64,000 nucleotides of DNA from NCBI GenBank assembly GCA_964020085.1, contig OZ026608.1, forward strand, positions 15,679,979 through 15,743,978. Direction: 5' to 3'. The translations under genes were made by a program, and so were the position numbers. Under the pieces are notes generated by a model. That model did no database searches. It was not told where the DNA came from and was given only the letters and a program-made list of their open reading frames with translations. The DNA is from Micromussa lordhowensis. Taxonomy: Eukaryota > Cnidaria > Anthozoa > Scleractinia > Lobophylliidae. Below, piece after piece: positions 23,915 to 36,800 of this stretch. Within the stretch, counting starts at the first letter, position 1; each line of letters starts with the position of its first letter.

Positions 23915-26900
23915 AAAAATCGCCCGTGTAAACGGGCCTTTAGGTTTTTCCTCTCTCTGTTTGTCCGTTCTCTATATTTTCATGGTTCTACTAACATTTC
24001 ACGAGTGTTCCTTTTATGTTAATGTTTACAGCCTTGCATCATCATCGGAAATTTCTGTTTTTAAAGTTAAGATAAAGTTCTATATGTATGTTTGTGGATA
24101 AAAACTGTAGTTTAACGTGAGCTACCAGATGATCATGAAAGCTCTAGTTTTTCAATTTTTCCTTGGTGGAAATTCTAGATATTTCTCAAATGTATCACGC
24201 GAATGGTTAAGTTTGCTCTGAGCTTTCTCTTCTGGTATTTTTCTCTGTACCTCGATTTCTTCTGTAGTGTTGTCTACTCCTTGACTATGTTCTCGTATTT
24301 AATCTCAGGTTGGCGATGTTGAAGCGGTTGTGAAGAGATTTAAAACTGACCTTCATAACTGTGTCGGTTTTATACAAGAACCGAAGAAACTGAAGGAGAA
24401 TGTCAAGTCTTTATATCAAAAATATGTTCAGGATGAATCGGTAAGAACTTTCTTCTTCTTCTTCAATTCTTCTCAATTGAGATCGCTTTCGTCTGTGATG
24501 ATTCTCGTGAAGCTAGGACCAGCGTCATTGAATCTGTCCAATCAACGCAGTTGGAAATAAGTATACAGTGTAGTGCGATCTCTTGTCTGTTCGCCTGGTA
24601 CTTTTTACACTCATACTAAGTAAGATTTGTCGTATTTTTAGCTGGATTCCGCTGGCGTGGACGCAGACATTCAAAGAGAGTATGCGCGGCAGAGAGAACA
24701 TCTGGAGAGAAGTGTAGCGTCCTTGAGAAAGAAGCTTGCCAAGGATTCCGAGATCCACAGAGCAGATAACGTCAGAATTATGCAGGTGAGGTTTTGATCC
24801 CTTTACATTGTGATAGATTTTCATTTGAAATGCTGTCTGATTTTTAGGCCGTTTTCGTTGCGTTCATCTCGCGTTTTATTGAGAATCTAAGAAACCACTT
24901 GTCTTTCTTGCCTGTTTAACGTTCGATGCATGCTCGCATTAAAGCGCCAATAGCACTAATTTTGACACAAGTAAATAACGTAAATTTAGTTATAAATCGC
25001 AAAGAAATCGTCTGTTTCAATGAGCTACTAAGTGAGTCAAGAAGAGGTTGAAAGCATTCATTTTTCTCTTTTAACACTAATTCTTTCTTGTAGGAAAATG
25101 TTACCCTCATCAAAGAGATAAACGACCTCAGACGCGAGCTCAAAATCGCCCGCACTCAAGTCCACGACCTGGAAACCGCGTTAGGTGTCATGCGCAAACA
25201 ACAGCAGTTTCCCGAAGACGAGGACCCTGACAACTCGGAGAACAAACGCAACATGTCCGACGAAAATTTAGAGATGGAAAAGATGATCGACATGCAGAAA
25301 GTCGAGATTAGAAAATTACGCGTCCAAATAAAAGATATGGAGACTGTGATAAATTCTCGACCGCCCTCTGGGTCGAGGCTGCCACCCATGACCGTGAATT
25401 AGGATTTTGGCGGGAAGTCTTTTGGCAGGAACTTTTTCGGCGGGAGAATTGTGACGGGAAGTTTTTATTTTCTCTTCGTGCGAGTGTTACGGACCTTTTG
25501 ACAGACTGAGAGTAAAATCTACATCTTCCCTTTTTTGGTTATCAGCGGAATTTTTTATCCAGATGCACATGTAAATAGACTTGAACTCGATATGCAAGTG
25601 GTGGAGTAAAACTTATAGTGCTCGAGTTGGTGTCCAAGCAGCATTTTAACCGAATTGTATATTATCCGGGCATATCCAGAGGCTGTAAATAAATCTGTAT
25701 TTTCAATATTGAAGTGTCTTAAGCCTGGTCTATACGCGCTTTTTTTATGCGAAAATTCTTATTTGCTCCTGTAGACGAGGAAAATTGGCCAATTTTTATG
25801 TGATTAATATATTTGCTGAAAAGCTGGCGCCATACTTTACACTAATACACTATATATTTGTCACATAAAAATTGCTCGTGTAGACGCCTTTATCTCTCTT
25901 CTTGCATGGCGCGGTGGCTTTGTGTTTCTACGCGTGCGAAAAGCAGAAATTTGCTCTACCTTGTGCAGCGTTTGCACTTTACACTTAAAAAATAAATGGG
26001 CGGGCAAAATCTAAGGCACTCGGCCTTCCCGTCAACCAATGCGGCCAAGCCAAATCTTTCCCATGATGTGTTAAGAATGAGCACCACAACCTCTTCCCCA
26101 GGGCCTTCTCTTCGACGATTTTCAAAGTGGTGGCCTTTTTGAAAAGTAGAGAGGGGCCTAGTGACGAGGTTGTCAGCACCAGACTTTACAACGTGCCGGA
26201 TTGTGCAAAATGCTGTAAACAAGTGTGCGTGAGAGCTATTAAGGTAATTCCCTTGAAATTGTTCCACTATCAAACGTTTTTTGAAACTTGGCATTGTTAA
26301 CATTCATGATATGACCATTCAAAAAATGCAATAAAAAAATGGGGTCACCGTACTTGTTTACGCGTCAGCAGGCTCTTAAAATGGGGTATTTTACTGGTTG
26401 CGCGTTTAGAATTCGAATCATCTTCATACAGAATAAGTCTTGAATACTTGAAAGACACAAAATTTCATCTTGAAAGTAAAGCTTCTAATATTCACATAAG
26501 TTGCATTGCTTCATTTAAGCCACTTTTGATTGTCTTGTTGCGGGAATATTGCACTTTTTCGGACAGTTACGTGGTTAGCTTGAAGTCCTCGCGTTGGTCA
26601 AAATACACCCAGAATGGAACTACTTTGCAAAAAAAAATCATGTTCTACTATCAAACTTTTTTCCTTCTTCAAATATGTTTTTTATTGGACTGTTCTTAGC
26701 AAATACCAAAACAAAAAATCGGGGGTCACCGAGCTCGTTTAATAGAAAAGGAGCACTTATTTCGCTATCGAGCTTAGTTTGAGGAAAATCTCTTATGTTT
26801 TGTACGCGCACGCGCTCATGTGCGCGCGCTAATGACGCGAAAAATCGTGGGCAGTAGGGATGCGAAATGCAATACTAAGGAATTACCTTAAATACACAAG

Positions 26901-26988
26901 CACTGTGCTAAATGATTTTCAAGTTTATTTCAATTCTGCTGTGAGGACTATAAGGCCGACAAACAGACTGCTTGTCTTTTAGAGTCCC
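23915..26988 (+). repeat. Tandem segment, unit 3 of 3 (3,074 bp)
   Basis: The only difference from unit 2 seen by eye is C at 24144, where units 1 and 2 have T. Unit 3 shares the three unit-2 alleles that distinguish it from unit 1, so units 2 and 3 look like the more recent pair. The array ends at AGAGTCCC and unique sequence resumes with AAGTGAGTG. A 3-bp microhomology (CAA) is shared by the left edge and the right edge. Confidence 0.97.
24309..25402 (+). CDS. Third copy of CFAP57 C-terminal exons
   Basis: Exons at 24309-24440, 24642-24785 and 25094-25402 repeat the same three coding segments with identical translation. The last exon ends in the same stop codon, followed by AATAAA at 25698-25703. 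This is the copy next to the unique downstream flank, so by position it may be the ancestral 3' end. The first copy has the ancestral upstream flank. Use in mature mRNA is unknown. Confidence 0.65.
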
Positions 26989-27881
26989 AAGTGAGTGTGA
27001 CTTGAATTTATGATCTAAGAAATTCTAAAATTAGGACCACGTATACCTTAAACACAATAAAACCCAAAAAGAAGATGCGTTATTGGAATCTACTGGAAAA
27101 TATTCCATACTAAAAAAATCCAGAGAATGGCGAGCTCTTTTTTAGTAAGTTAAAACTATTCACTGAACATTTTTCATTCGAAAACTTCAAATCACAGTTC
27201 GCTATTATTTTAGAGTCTCAATAACTAGCGGACTGAAATTGTCTTTGTATTCATTCTAATAACTAAAAATCTGGTCTTGTAGAGGGTTTAAAACTGCAGC
27301 GAAAGTTGACAATTGTTTCAATTCTCGGCCGTAAACTGTCGACTCTCGGCGACCCTCGTCGACCATCGTGCACTCTCGGAAACACTCGTGGCGACTCGAA
27401 GAACCTGTTTCAGTTTTCAAGAGTCAACAAGAGCGTTCGCATGTTTCATAACTACGTACATGACAGTTAAAGAACAAATATTATGGACCGTCACTGAGGT
27501 GGATCTAGGGGTGGGTCCCGTCGAATCCCCTAAATAAAAAAAGTAAGACACGATAACTTGGCCTCAGAATGCCAGAAATCCCATTTCTGAGGACCTCAAT
27601 TTTAAAGCTTTTGCGCGGAAGAATGACCCCGGAACCCTCTAAAGGGAACCCCCAAGAGGGAGCCCCTTACAAGGGACCTCCTTCCGCGGTCCGAATCTTG
27701 GACCTCCTCTAAAATCTTGTATCCGCCTCAGCGTCATTCTCGTTTAGTCCGTCCTTTAAAAAAACACCTGCACCTAACACAATTGTGGATAAACTACATA
27801 TGAGCTAACGTGACAAAATTATCCCTCCCGTTACGTGACATGAGCTAATCCTTTAAAATACTTAACTGTCAGTTATCGTAA
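26989..27881. other. Intergenic stretch between CFAP57 array and vWA gene
   Basis: This is unique sequence between two convergent genes. It holds a degenerate CTCGG/GACTCG-rich stretch near 27330-27410 and a purine/pyrimidine-rich stretch with AAGGGA/CCCCTT blocks near 27630-27720. No gene, RNA or clear transposon is seen. Confidence 0.6.
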
Positions 27882-30800
27882 TTACCGACTGGTGTCCACT
27901 TCGTACAAGAAGCCGGTATCGGGCATAAGAACCCGATTATATGACGTACTCTGCACAAACACGCGCCATTTTTCAAAGGACGCGGGCTTAATTTTACTTG
28001 CTCCTCCAGCGCCGATCATTTCGCATGCCTCGGGCCCAGTGAACATGTCACCGGACACTTTGTCGACCAAAACAACTTCCTTCTTGTCCGATATCTTCTC
28101 TGGCTTGGTGAATTCGTAAAATCCACCCCCTGCTTTGAACGGGAGATCGTTCTTCTCGACGAAAGTGCGAATGTCACACCGTTCATCGACTTCCAGGATC
28201 TGGCAAAGAAATGTGAAGTTAATAAGCTTTTGGAACAAACTTAACCACATAACACATTATTTCCTAGGAAGGCCATTGCAAGTGCTATCGAGAAAGAAAC
28301 CCTCCCCGACTGTATATGAGAGCTGAGAGAGGTACTGAAAACATTATGGCAATAAATTGATTATTGACTTTTACACCGCGCCATAGAAAACACAGCCAAT
28401 CACAATACGGGAAACTCCTTGTATACTCGACGGCATTTCACCCAACGTTCCCATCGTGCGCTGCATTGATTGTATTGGTCACTGCATTTTTTATGGCATG
28501 GTGTAAAACAGTTATGCAACACTTTCTCGTGGAATACTTACAGGTCAACGCACTCCGCGAGTGCATTTATTATGGGGATTTACCTGCATGAGTTCACTAA
28601 CAATGAACGAGAAAGGCTTTGCGAGTGCGGTATTGAAAATTTCGAGTTCATTGTTAGTGAACGAGTTCAGATAAATCCCGATAATTCACGAGCAATGAGT
28701 GCGTTAACATTTTTATTATTCAAATTGAATACACTGCACAAAGAAATCGTCAAACTTTGAGTCAGCCGAAGCCATGGGGTAATGACAGTGGTGTGTTGAA
28801 TTTACACCACGGCTATTACACCACGATGATGACGTCAAGGAGGTTGTTTCGTCACAATCCAGTATCACGTGGTACAAATCAGCCAATCAGAAAATCGGAA
28901 TTCGTACAGTGTATGAAATTTGAATACCATGGAATATTCTGCTTATCAGTATACACACTCGCCTAGAGGTTCGTGTGTTTACCGAGAAAATTCAAGTGAC
29001 TTGTGGGACGTTCCATGGTTTACCACTCAAAGGCGTTGCATAACTAGTATCTCTCTACAAAGTGTGGTTGTTTTCAATAAAATGTTGAGCAGCTATGTCG
29101 TTGACGTCACCAGACTATGACGTCACTGACCTGAAATCGTGAGGGATTGACCGGTACCAGTCCTCCGCAGTCTGTACCGCCCGTGTAGGTACTGGTGCTT
29201 CGCCCAGCCAGGGTGTCAAAAAGCGAGTGCATGTTACGATTCAACCCAGAGCCCTTTGACCTCGCCTTGACCTCTGCTTCAAACGCCTCCAGATGTTCTA
29301 CGCCCTGCTCACGATAACAAATGGCGGTCAGGAAATCCACGATAGAAGCAAACTGGTCCAGTTTCAAATGCCATCCACATGTGAGCTCGGCGAGTTGGCG
29401 GTAAAATGTATCCGAACCGCCATAGTTAAGGCACTGCACCGAGTATATACGCACTCCCATCTCGTTGTAGAGTTTCTTAGCTTCTTCTCGCCAGTCGATC
29501 TTGAGCTTGTTCAAGTGGTACGAAGGGGGGTGGGGCGAGGCGTCACCCAGCATCACCAACGAACGCTGAGAGTCTGGTGACCAGGAAAGTTCTTCACGGA
29601 CCTAGGAGAAAACTCGAAAATTTCAACATAAGTATTGAATGACTTAATATTACAAGAAATAATGGAAACATTAGGATACTGTGTTGGATGGGAATGTCTG
29701 AGAATTTTCCTGCCTAACGAGTTGGTCTGAAAAAATAAAGTTGTTGATCGCCATTGTTAGCTATTGCTCACGTCAACTTCACACATGGCATGAAATTAAC
29801 AAATTGACGTCAGTTTTCCATGCGTCTGTCCTGTTATTGATCATAAATTTAGTCATCACATTGTCAAAGTAGCTGTGGATCCACGAGGCGATAGCCGAGT
29901 GGATCCGCAGACTACTTTGACAATGTAATGACGAAATTCATTGTCAATAATTTCAAATTCATGTGTCTGTCCACATATTGACGATAAAAATTAGCCAATG
30001 AGCGCGCGAGAATTTCTGCAGCTATCGTAAAAACAGTGTTTGTATGGAGGGATTCAAACACTGTTTCAGGCCACGTAATAAACAACATTTGGAAAAGGAG
30101 AAAAAAGGGAAGTGCTTTCTTATGACGACATTTTTCCTTTAACCATTGTTATTATATAAAGAATTCCTGTTTCGCCCTCCTTACTTGATAAACTATGTAA
30201 TATATAGATTTAGGCCAGCCTAAAAGCGTAGCTCCTGGGCCGGGTTGTTCAGAGCCCGATCAAACTAGCCGAGGATAAAGTAGAATTTTGATTTGAGTTT
30301 TGTAACTTTGCGGTGACATTTTCTGTATATTGTTTTTGTGTTTTGAATTTTAATGAAAGCAAAATACGCAAAACAAAAGCAGTGAAAAAACTTTGTACAA
30401 AAGAAAAGGTTATAATTCGGTTAAATTTTAATCCTGGGTTAGCGTTAACCGGCTTCCTACCAACCCTACGCTGTTTACAGCAAGTTAATCCTGACATGAG
30501 CCCGCGATCTGATCGAAAAAAGCAGCACTTGGGCAGCGGTCAACTTTAAAAAAACACGTGACCTCGATGAGCCCTGAACTTGAGCCCGCGATATGGTCAC
30601 GTGATACTGGTCAGCGGATTCCTTGTTTTGACAGGTGTCAATTGACTGCAACATGGATGTCCAAAGGACGCTTTAAACCAAGGGTACATGTGCTCTGTCA
30701 ACCTACAAGGAAAGCCCGCGAAAACTGAAGCCTCGTTTTGGTTTACGTGTCAATTGTGGCCGCCATGTTGCGCGACTCCACCACCGTCGTCGTCGTCGTC

Positions 30801-33800
30801 GTCGTCGTGCGTACGCGCCCACGAGCAATACCGCTAGCCATGATACACATGAGAAAATCAGTTCATGGGTTCCCTTCAGTTTCCTAATATGGGTATGGGG
30901 CTCCGCTTGGCGGCCTTCGGCCGCCGGAGCTCCGCTATGAACACTGATCGCCAAAAGAGCAACGTTTCGGTTTTCCTTTGTTTCTTCCTTCCTTCCTTTC
31001 TTTTTCTCATTAAATGCTGGTATGTCAGTTTCCACGAGGTAATTTATGCTAAACGCTTCTTCACTGGAATGCACGTGAATCGGTCGCCGCATACACTTGA
31101 AACATCAGGGAGTTTAAGAAAACCACGACGGCAACGGCAACGGCAACGTCGCTAAACAAAAGGACTAATGAGCAGAACAATGGCTGTGCACGTGCGTTAT
31201 AATTCTTGGTACATTTCTTTGTCGTCCTCTGCAAAACGACAACGTGAAATGACCAAATTCTGCGTTGTCTGGAGAACGTGAACGACGACGGCTAATTTTT
31301 TAAATTTATTTTACGAGTTTAACGCTGTGTTCCATATTCAGTTTCGAGATAGTTTTGACAGTGATAAACAAACTAAATGACTTTAGAGTACCGCGAGATT
31401 CGTAGGTAAAATATAAATTCATTTTTTAATCGACGTTGTCCTCGGCGTCGCCGTCGTGGTTTCTTAGGGACCTTAAGCAACGACGACGGCGACGCCAAGG
31501 ACGACGCCTGGGAAAAAATGAATTTATATTTTACCGTCGAATTTCACACATGCCTAGATCTGTTCAGTACGTCTATCGGTCTCAGAACTTGCTCAAGCTT
31601 AATATGCAATGCCAGCGTACAATTCCAAAAGAAAATACGAAAAATAAGCCGCCGTCGCTCACGTTCTCCAAAATACCCAGAACTTGGTCATTTCACGTTG
31701 TCGTTTTACAGGGGACGGCTAAGAAATGTACCAAGAATTATAAAGCACGTGCACAGCTATTGTTCTGCTCATTAAACCTTTTGTTTTGTGGCGTTGTCGT
31801 TGCCGTTGCCGTCGTGGTTTGCTTAAGGTCCCTAAACTCCCTATCATGACGACGGCGACGCCAAGGACGACGCCTAGTAAAAACTGAATTTATATTTTAC
31901 CGTCGAATTTCGCAGATGCCTAGATCTGTTCAGTGCGTCTATCGGTCTCAGAACTTGCTCAAGCTTAATATATAATGCCAGCGTTCAATTTCAGAAGAAA
32001 ACAGGAAAAATAAGCCCTGATTCCCTTTACTAGGGCTAACGCCCAGTGGGTCTTTCATGGGTTTCAAATAGCACTTTAATTTACACTTCAGAGTTAATTC
32101 GCTGTTCCACCATACGTGCTAGACAGTTCACTTCCTGTTTGTTATGAAAAATGGCTGAGGTAAGCCATGCTACCAAGTCGCACAAAGGCTGTCATAGGCT
32201 ATTTCTTCATATTTTAAGTTTTCTAATAGATTCAAGGAGCGTGTCGTTCGGGAAAAAAACGTTATTGGCCTCGGACCAGTTTGAATGTCATGCAATTGTC
32301 AAGCAATAAGGAAGCTAATAAAAAACGTGAAAATGTTTCTGTTATCATTATTTCAGTCCATGATTTTTTTTTAATTCAGCAAAACTTCTAGTTTTGTTCT
32401 CGAAACAAAATATGCCACTTATCCAGTAAACATTCTTTCAAAATTGCAGACATTTTTAAAAACACACTAATACTTGCAATAATTGCCCTGGGTATTTATT
32501 ACATCATTTACGGAAATTCAACTCCTAAATAGTACAGCAAGGAAAGATTTATCATCATCAGAGTCCTGGAACCAGTCACAAAAATCTGGCCATGTTAACA
32601 GGGAAGCCATATTAAAGGGGTTCTTTAGATAAGAAAATGACTGATTGAGCTTACCCACAGCTTATGTTCTTGCCTATGTTCATAATAAAGTGACTGTAAT
32701 AACCAGTTGGCCGACTATTAATGGGGTGGCCATTCTCATCCCCAGAGGCTGCGCTCCTTTTGGTCAGCACCAAGAATTGTGACCTCTGGGAAAGTCAAAT
32801 TTTCTGAGCATACACAGATAATTCGTTTCAACAGTCTGGGAACGAGATTGGATGGGGAGAATTCAGTTATTTCAAAATGGTTGCTCCCAGAGCTCTCGTT
32901 TTCCGACCGACCGTTAGTCAAGGGGAATGAAGACTCTGGGAACGTGATTGCATGGTGGCCAACTATTAACAGGGGGGCCGTAAAATGGGATTCCACTGTG
33001 TAGATTCGTCCTCCCCTAGGCCTCCCCCCTGACAACCCTCAGGCCAAAATATCACCTACCTGTCTTAAGACAAGCTCATAGCACTCATCAGAATCGTACC
33101 CACAGGTTGACGATACAGTCTTGATGAAGTTGCATATTTTCTTCTTATCTGTACTGAGGTCCACCCATTTGGTGTCATATGTTGTCTCTTTGTCCTGGTA
33201 GTCACCATGCGCAAACACAGCAATGCGAATTCCAGGAATCTCTTTGAAAAGCCGAGTCACTGTTTCCTCAATACGTTTCCTGACCTAACAGATCAACAAA
33301 AGAAATAATTTTCCGTGATCTTTTTGGTTTATAGCATATAAAGTTTTTTAATTATTTATGGCTACAACTTATTGTATGTGTTACACTGAAGACACCCTTT
33401 GGGTTTGTCACGCAATGAGCCAAGTCCAAAGAGCATCTGCATAAGAGTAGGTAAGAGGCTACTAAAACTGATTGTCAATTGCCAAGTACAGTCCAACCTG
33501 ACCCCATACTACATGTAAGCATACAGCACAAGTCCCATTTTTCCCCTCATATTTACTACAACAAATACCGGTATCCAACAGACACCTTTATTAAGTAGAC
33601 AGGAAAAGCTTAAACTTGACTTTCATGGTCATTTCTATTGTTAGAAACTTGTATTTAACGGACACTGCTAAAAGAATGCATGTTTTTTCCATGTTTCAAT
33701 GGATCAGTCATAAAAGTTTGCTGACAAAAAAGGGCTCTCACAGAAGTGCGGCATTTAATTTTATCATTCGATTTTGTTTATACAGAGTTTGTAGTCTTGT

Positions 33801-36800
33801 TTCACGATTGTGTAAACCTTTCAGAGGGTCTCAATAAACCTCAATGGGGTGGTGGCTTTTACATTAACGGTTAATAATTTGGCCTATTACGGCATAAGGT
33901 CTTAGCCGGGACCATTCCAAGATGGGAAAAGGTATTATTATAATAATTTTAGACTAATATATTATAATACCACTTTCAAGGTCTTTTAATACTAAGGAAT
34001 ATTATTAAATACCACTTTGAGAAGAATTGTGAGGGAACCTCTTTTCAGCTGACACCCTGTATTTAGCAGGCACTAGCAAGGATCCCGAGGCTGTCAGCCT
34101 AGTACAGGTTTGACTGACTGTATTCAATCTCTACTTTTTGGTGGTCAATGCTAATTTATCATTCCCAGTCCAACAAAAAAAACTAATATGAAGGCATCTG
34201 GGAGCTGGTCCGCAGTTCAAATATATGACATTTCATATATTCACTTCCATTCTTCACCATCTACAAACTTACAAAGTGACCAGCTCCCAGATGGCTTGAT
34301 AGCTCAGCTTGAAGGATTATCTCCCTATTTTTTCCTGTGACAATATTGAATGCTGTTGAAAATCAATATTTTTAATAAACCAAAATGTCGTAAAATTTTG
34401 GCACACTAATTAGCTAGCCAGGCAACTGTTTAGTTTTTTGAGAGACAACCTTAGTAAACAAGTCCATTTATTCAACTAACAGGATAATAGTGAGTCTAAG
34501 AACCTACCATGGCGACGTCGAGGAGAACGTCGTTTGAAAAATGATTTTATATTTTACCTTCGAATCTTGCAGTACCCTTAAGTCATTTACTTTGTTTTTC
34601 TTTGTCAAAACTGTCACGAAACTGAATCTAGGACACAGCAATAAATTCGAAATAAAAACGTAGAAAATTAGCCATTGTGGTTCACGTTCTCCAGACAATG
34701 CAGAATTTGGTCATTTCACGTTGTTGTTTAGCAGAGGACGGTAAAGAAATGTACCAAGAATTATAATGCACATGCACAGTCATTGTTCTGCTCATTAAAC
34801 CTTTGTTCGGCAATGTTGCCGACTTGCCATTGCCGTCGTGGTTTTCTTAAACTCCCTAATTAATGCCACACGCGCATGTGATATGAAATTGATTTGCAAT
34901 TTACTCACACACATTCTACATACTACATTCCATGTGCACACATTCACATGCTCGTTCCACAGCAGTGATATGGGGTAGAGGGGGTCTTTTCATTATTTAC
35001 AAGTCTTTAGTTAATACTTGTATGTGGGTACGTTGTTTTGTAAGTAACATGTGGTATTTTGTACCTGAGTAAGACAGGGGTACATAGATCCTGTGGTATC
35101 AAATGAGAAGACTATCTCCTTGATGTCAGCTCCTCCGGTGGCAGCTGCTGCACCTGCTGTCGTTGCTGGTTTTGCTTTCTTAGCAGGCGACGGTGCTTTT
35201 TCTACTTTCTTTTCCTTGGCGGCTGCTGCAGCAGGCTTCTGAAAAATATATGATTAAGTTATTATATAATATCAGAGTAGCAGTTGACATCTTAATTAGA
35301 CAGTGCAAGTTAGCCAAATAGTTAGTGCATGGTGTCTGAATCATGCAATTGAATAAGCCAATGTTGCTGGCTGGGGTCTGACATTGAACGCGTAATTCTT
35401 ACAATGAAGATATAAGGCATTTAACTATCAGGTATCATAGACTCTATTAGATTAATGTAGCCTTTGGAAAATGTGATTGATGAGGAAAAATACCGTCCAT
35501 TTCTATTGAAATAACCATAAACTGGAACTAAAATCAAGCCAATATTTCTTTTCATATGTGGAAACCAATTTGTTGACAAAATTGTAATAATTTGTTATAG
35601 ACTATACTGAGGCGTACATAAAATTGATCAACACTTTGACACCTGACCGACACTCAATACACAGCCAAGTGTTGACCTACTCATATGTACATCAATTGCA
35701 CTTGATGGCTGGTGTTTGCAAAAATCAGTCCACTCTCGACTGAAGCTCGACCAATATGTCGATCAAGTGTCAATTGATGTGTCAATCAAGTATTGATCAA
35801 GTGGAGGGTAGATCAAGGGTTGATGGAGGGTTGATTGACCCAGGGTCGATCAAGGGAATTGATCAAGGGTATCGATCGACACTCGACCATGGGAGCCTTG
35901 AGTACACATGATCCAACTTCTATTTCCTAAGGGGTCCACAAAGATGATTGATGAAAGAAAAATGTGAAACCAATTAAGCAGAGTGCACATGTTATTGTAA
36001 GACTCAGTAAAACTGTCCCCCTCAATGGAAAGTTAACAGTTAATTATTCAACAGTTGCAACATGGATTGAGACTTGACATGAACAGGAACATTTATTAAT
36101 AATAACCTCTTCGTCTGTCTTTTTTCTCTTTCCTCTGCCTGTTCCTCGGCTCGTGCTGGGTTCAGGTTTAGCATCATCTGATGCGACTGGAGTTGTTGCT
36201 GCCGCTCCTGATGAGACAGTGCCGCCTTCTCCTGTGTCATACAGAAACTCTGTGTCTGGCAACAAGACCCGGTTGTACGAGGTCGACTGAACAAATACAT
36301 CAAAATCCTTCAGTTTTTCTTTATCCAGGTGAAATTTTGTTGTCTCCTTTGCAATTCCAAGCAATTCGCGAACCTGAAATGAACAAACTTTGATGATTTA
36401 ACATAAACCGCAATACATGCAGGAATAATATATGTGTAGTGTTTCTTCTTTAACACAACATTGTTACTATAATTCTAAAAAATTTTGTTTATTAAAAAAG
36501 AATAATTTTCACATGTAAATTACAGGAATACTTAAGTTTGAATCGTAGCATAAATTTATAGTTAAATCTGTTTATTATAAATATTAATAATTATGTAAAT
36601 AGAAAAGATATGTTACCACAATTGCGACTAATCTCGCAAACTGGTTGGCTAATTTGCCATTGTAGGTAAGAGTCCAGACAATGCTGCTCGCGTCAATATG
36701 GCACGCAATGCCTTTTTGAAGCGTATTGTTGTCAATAAGAGTACAGACCATGCTAAACCACATTTGATTTGTTAAGGAGCTCAATCCAGAAACCAAAATG

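Noticed and set aside
30249..30497. 82-codon minus-strand reading frame repeated identically at 39676-39924
   Set aside because: It lies inside interspersed repeat P, and its sharing between copies reflects the repeat. It has no family resemblance.
30780..30815. CRISPR-like short regular repeats at the (GTC)n run
   Set aside because: It is a simple trinucleotide microsatellite in a eukaryotic repeat, with no spacers.
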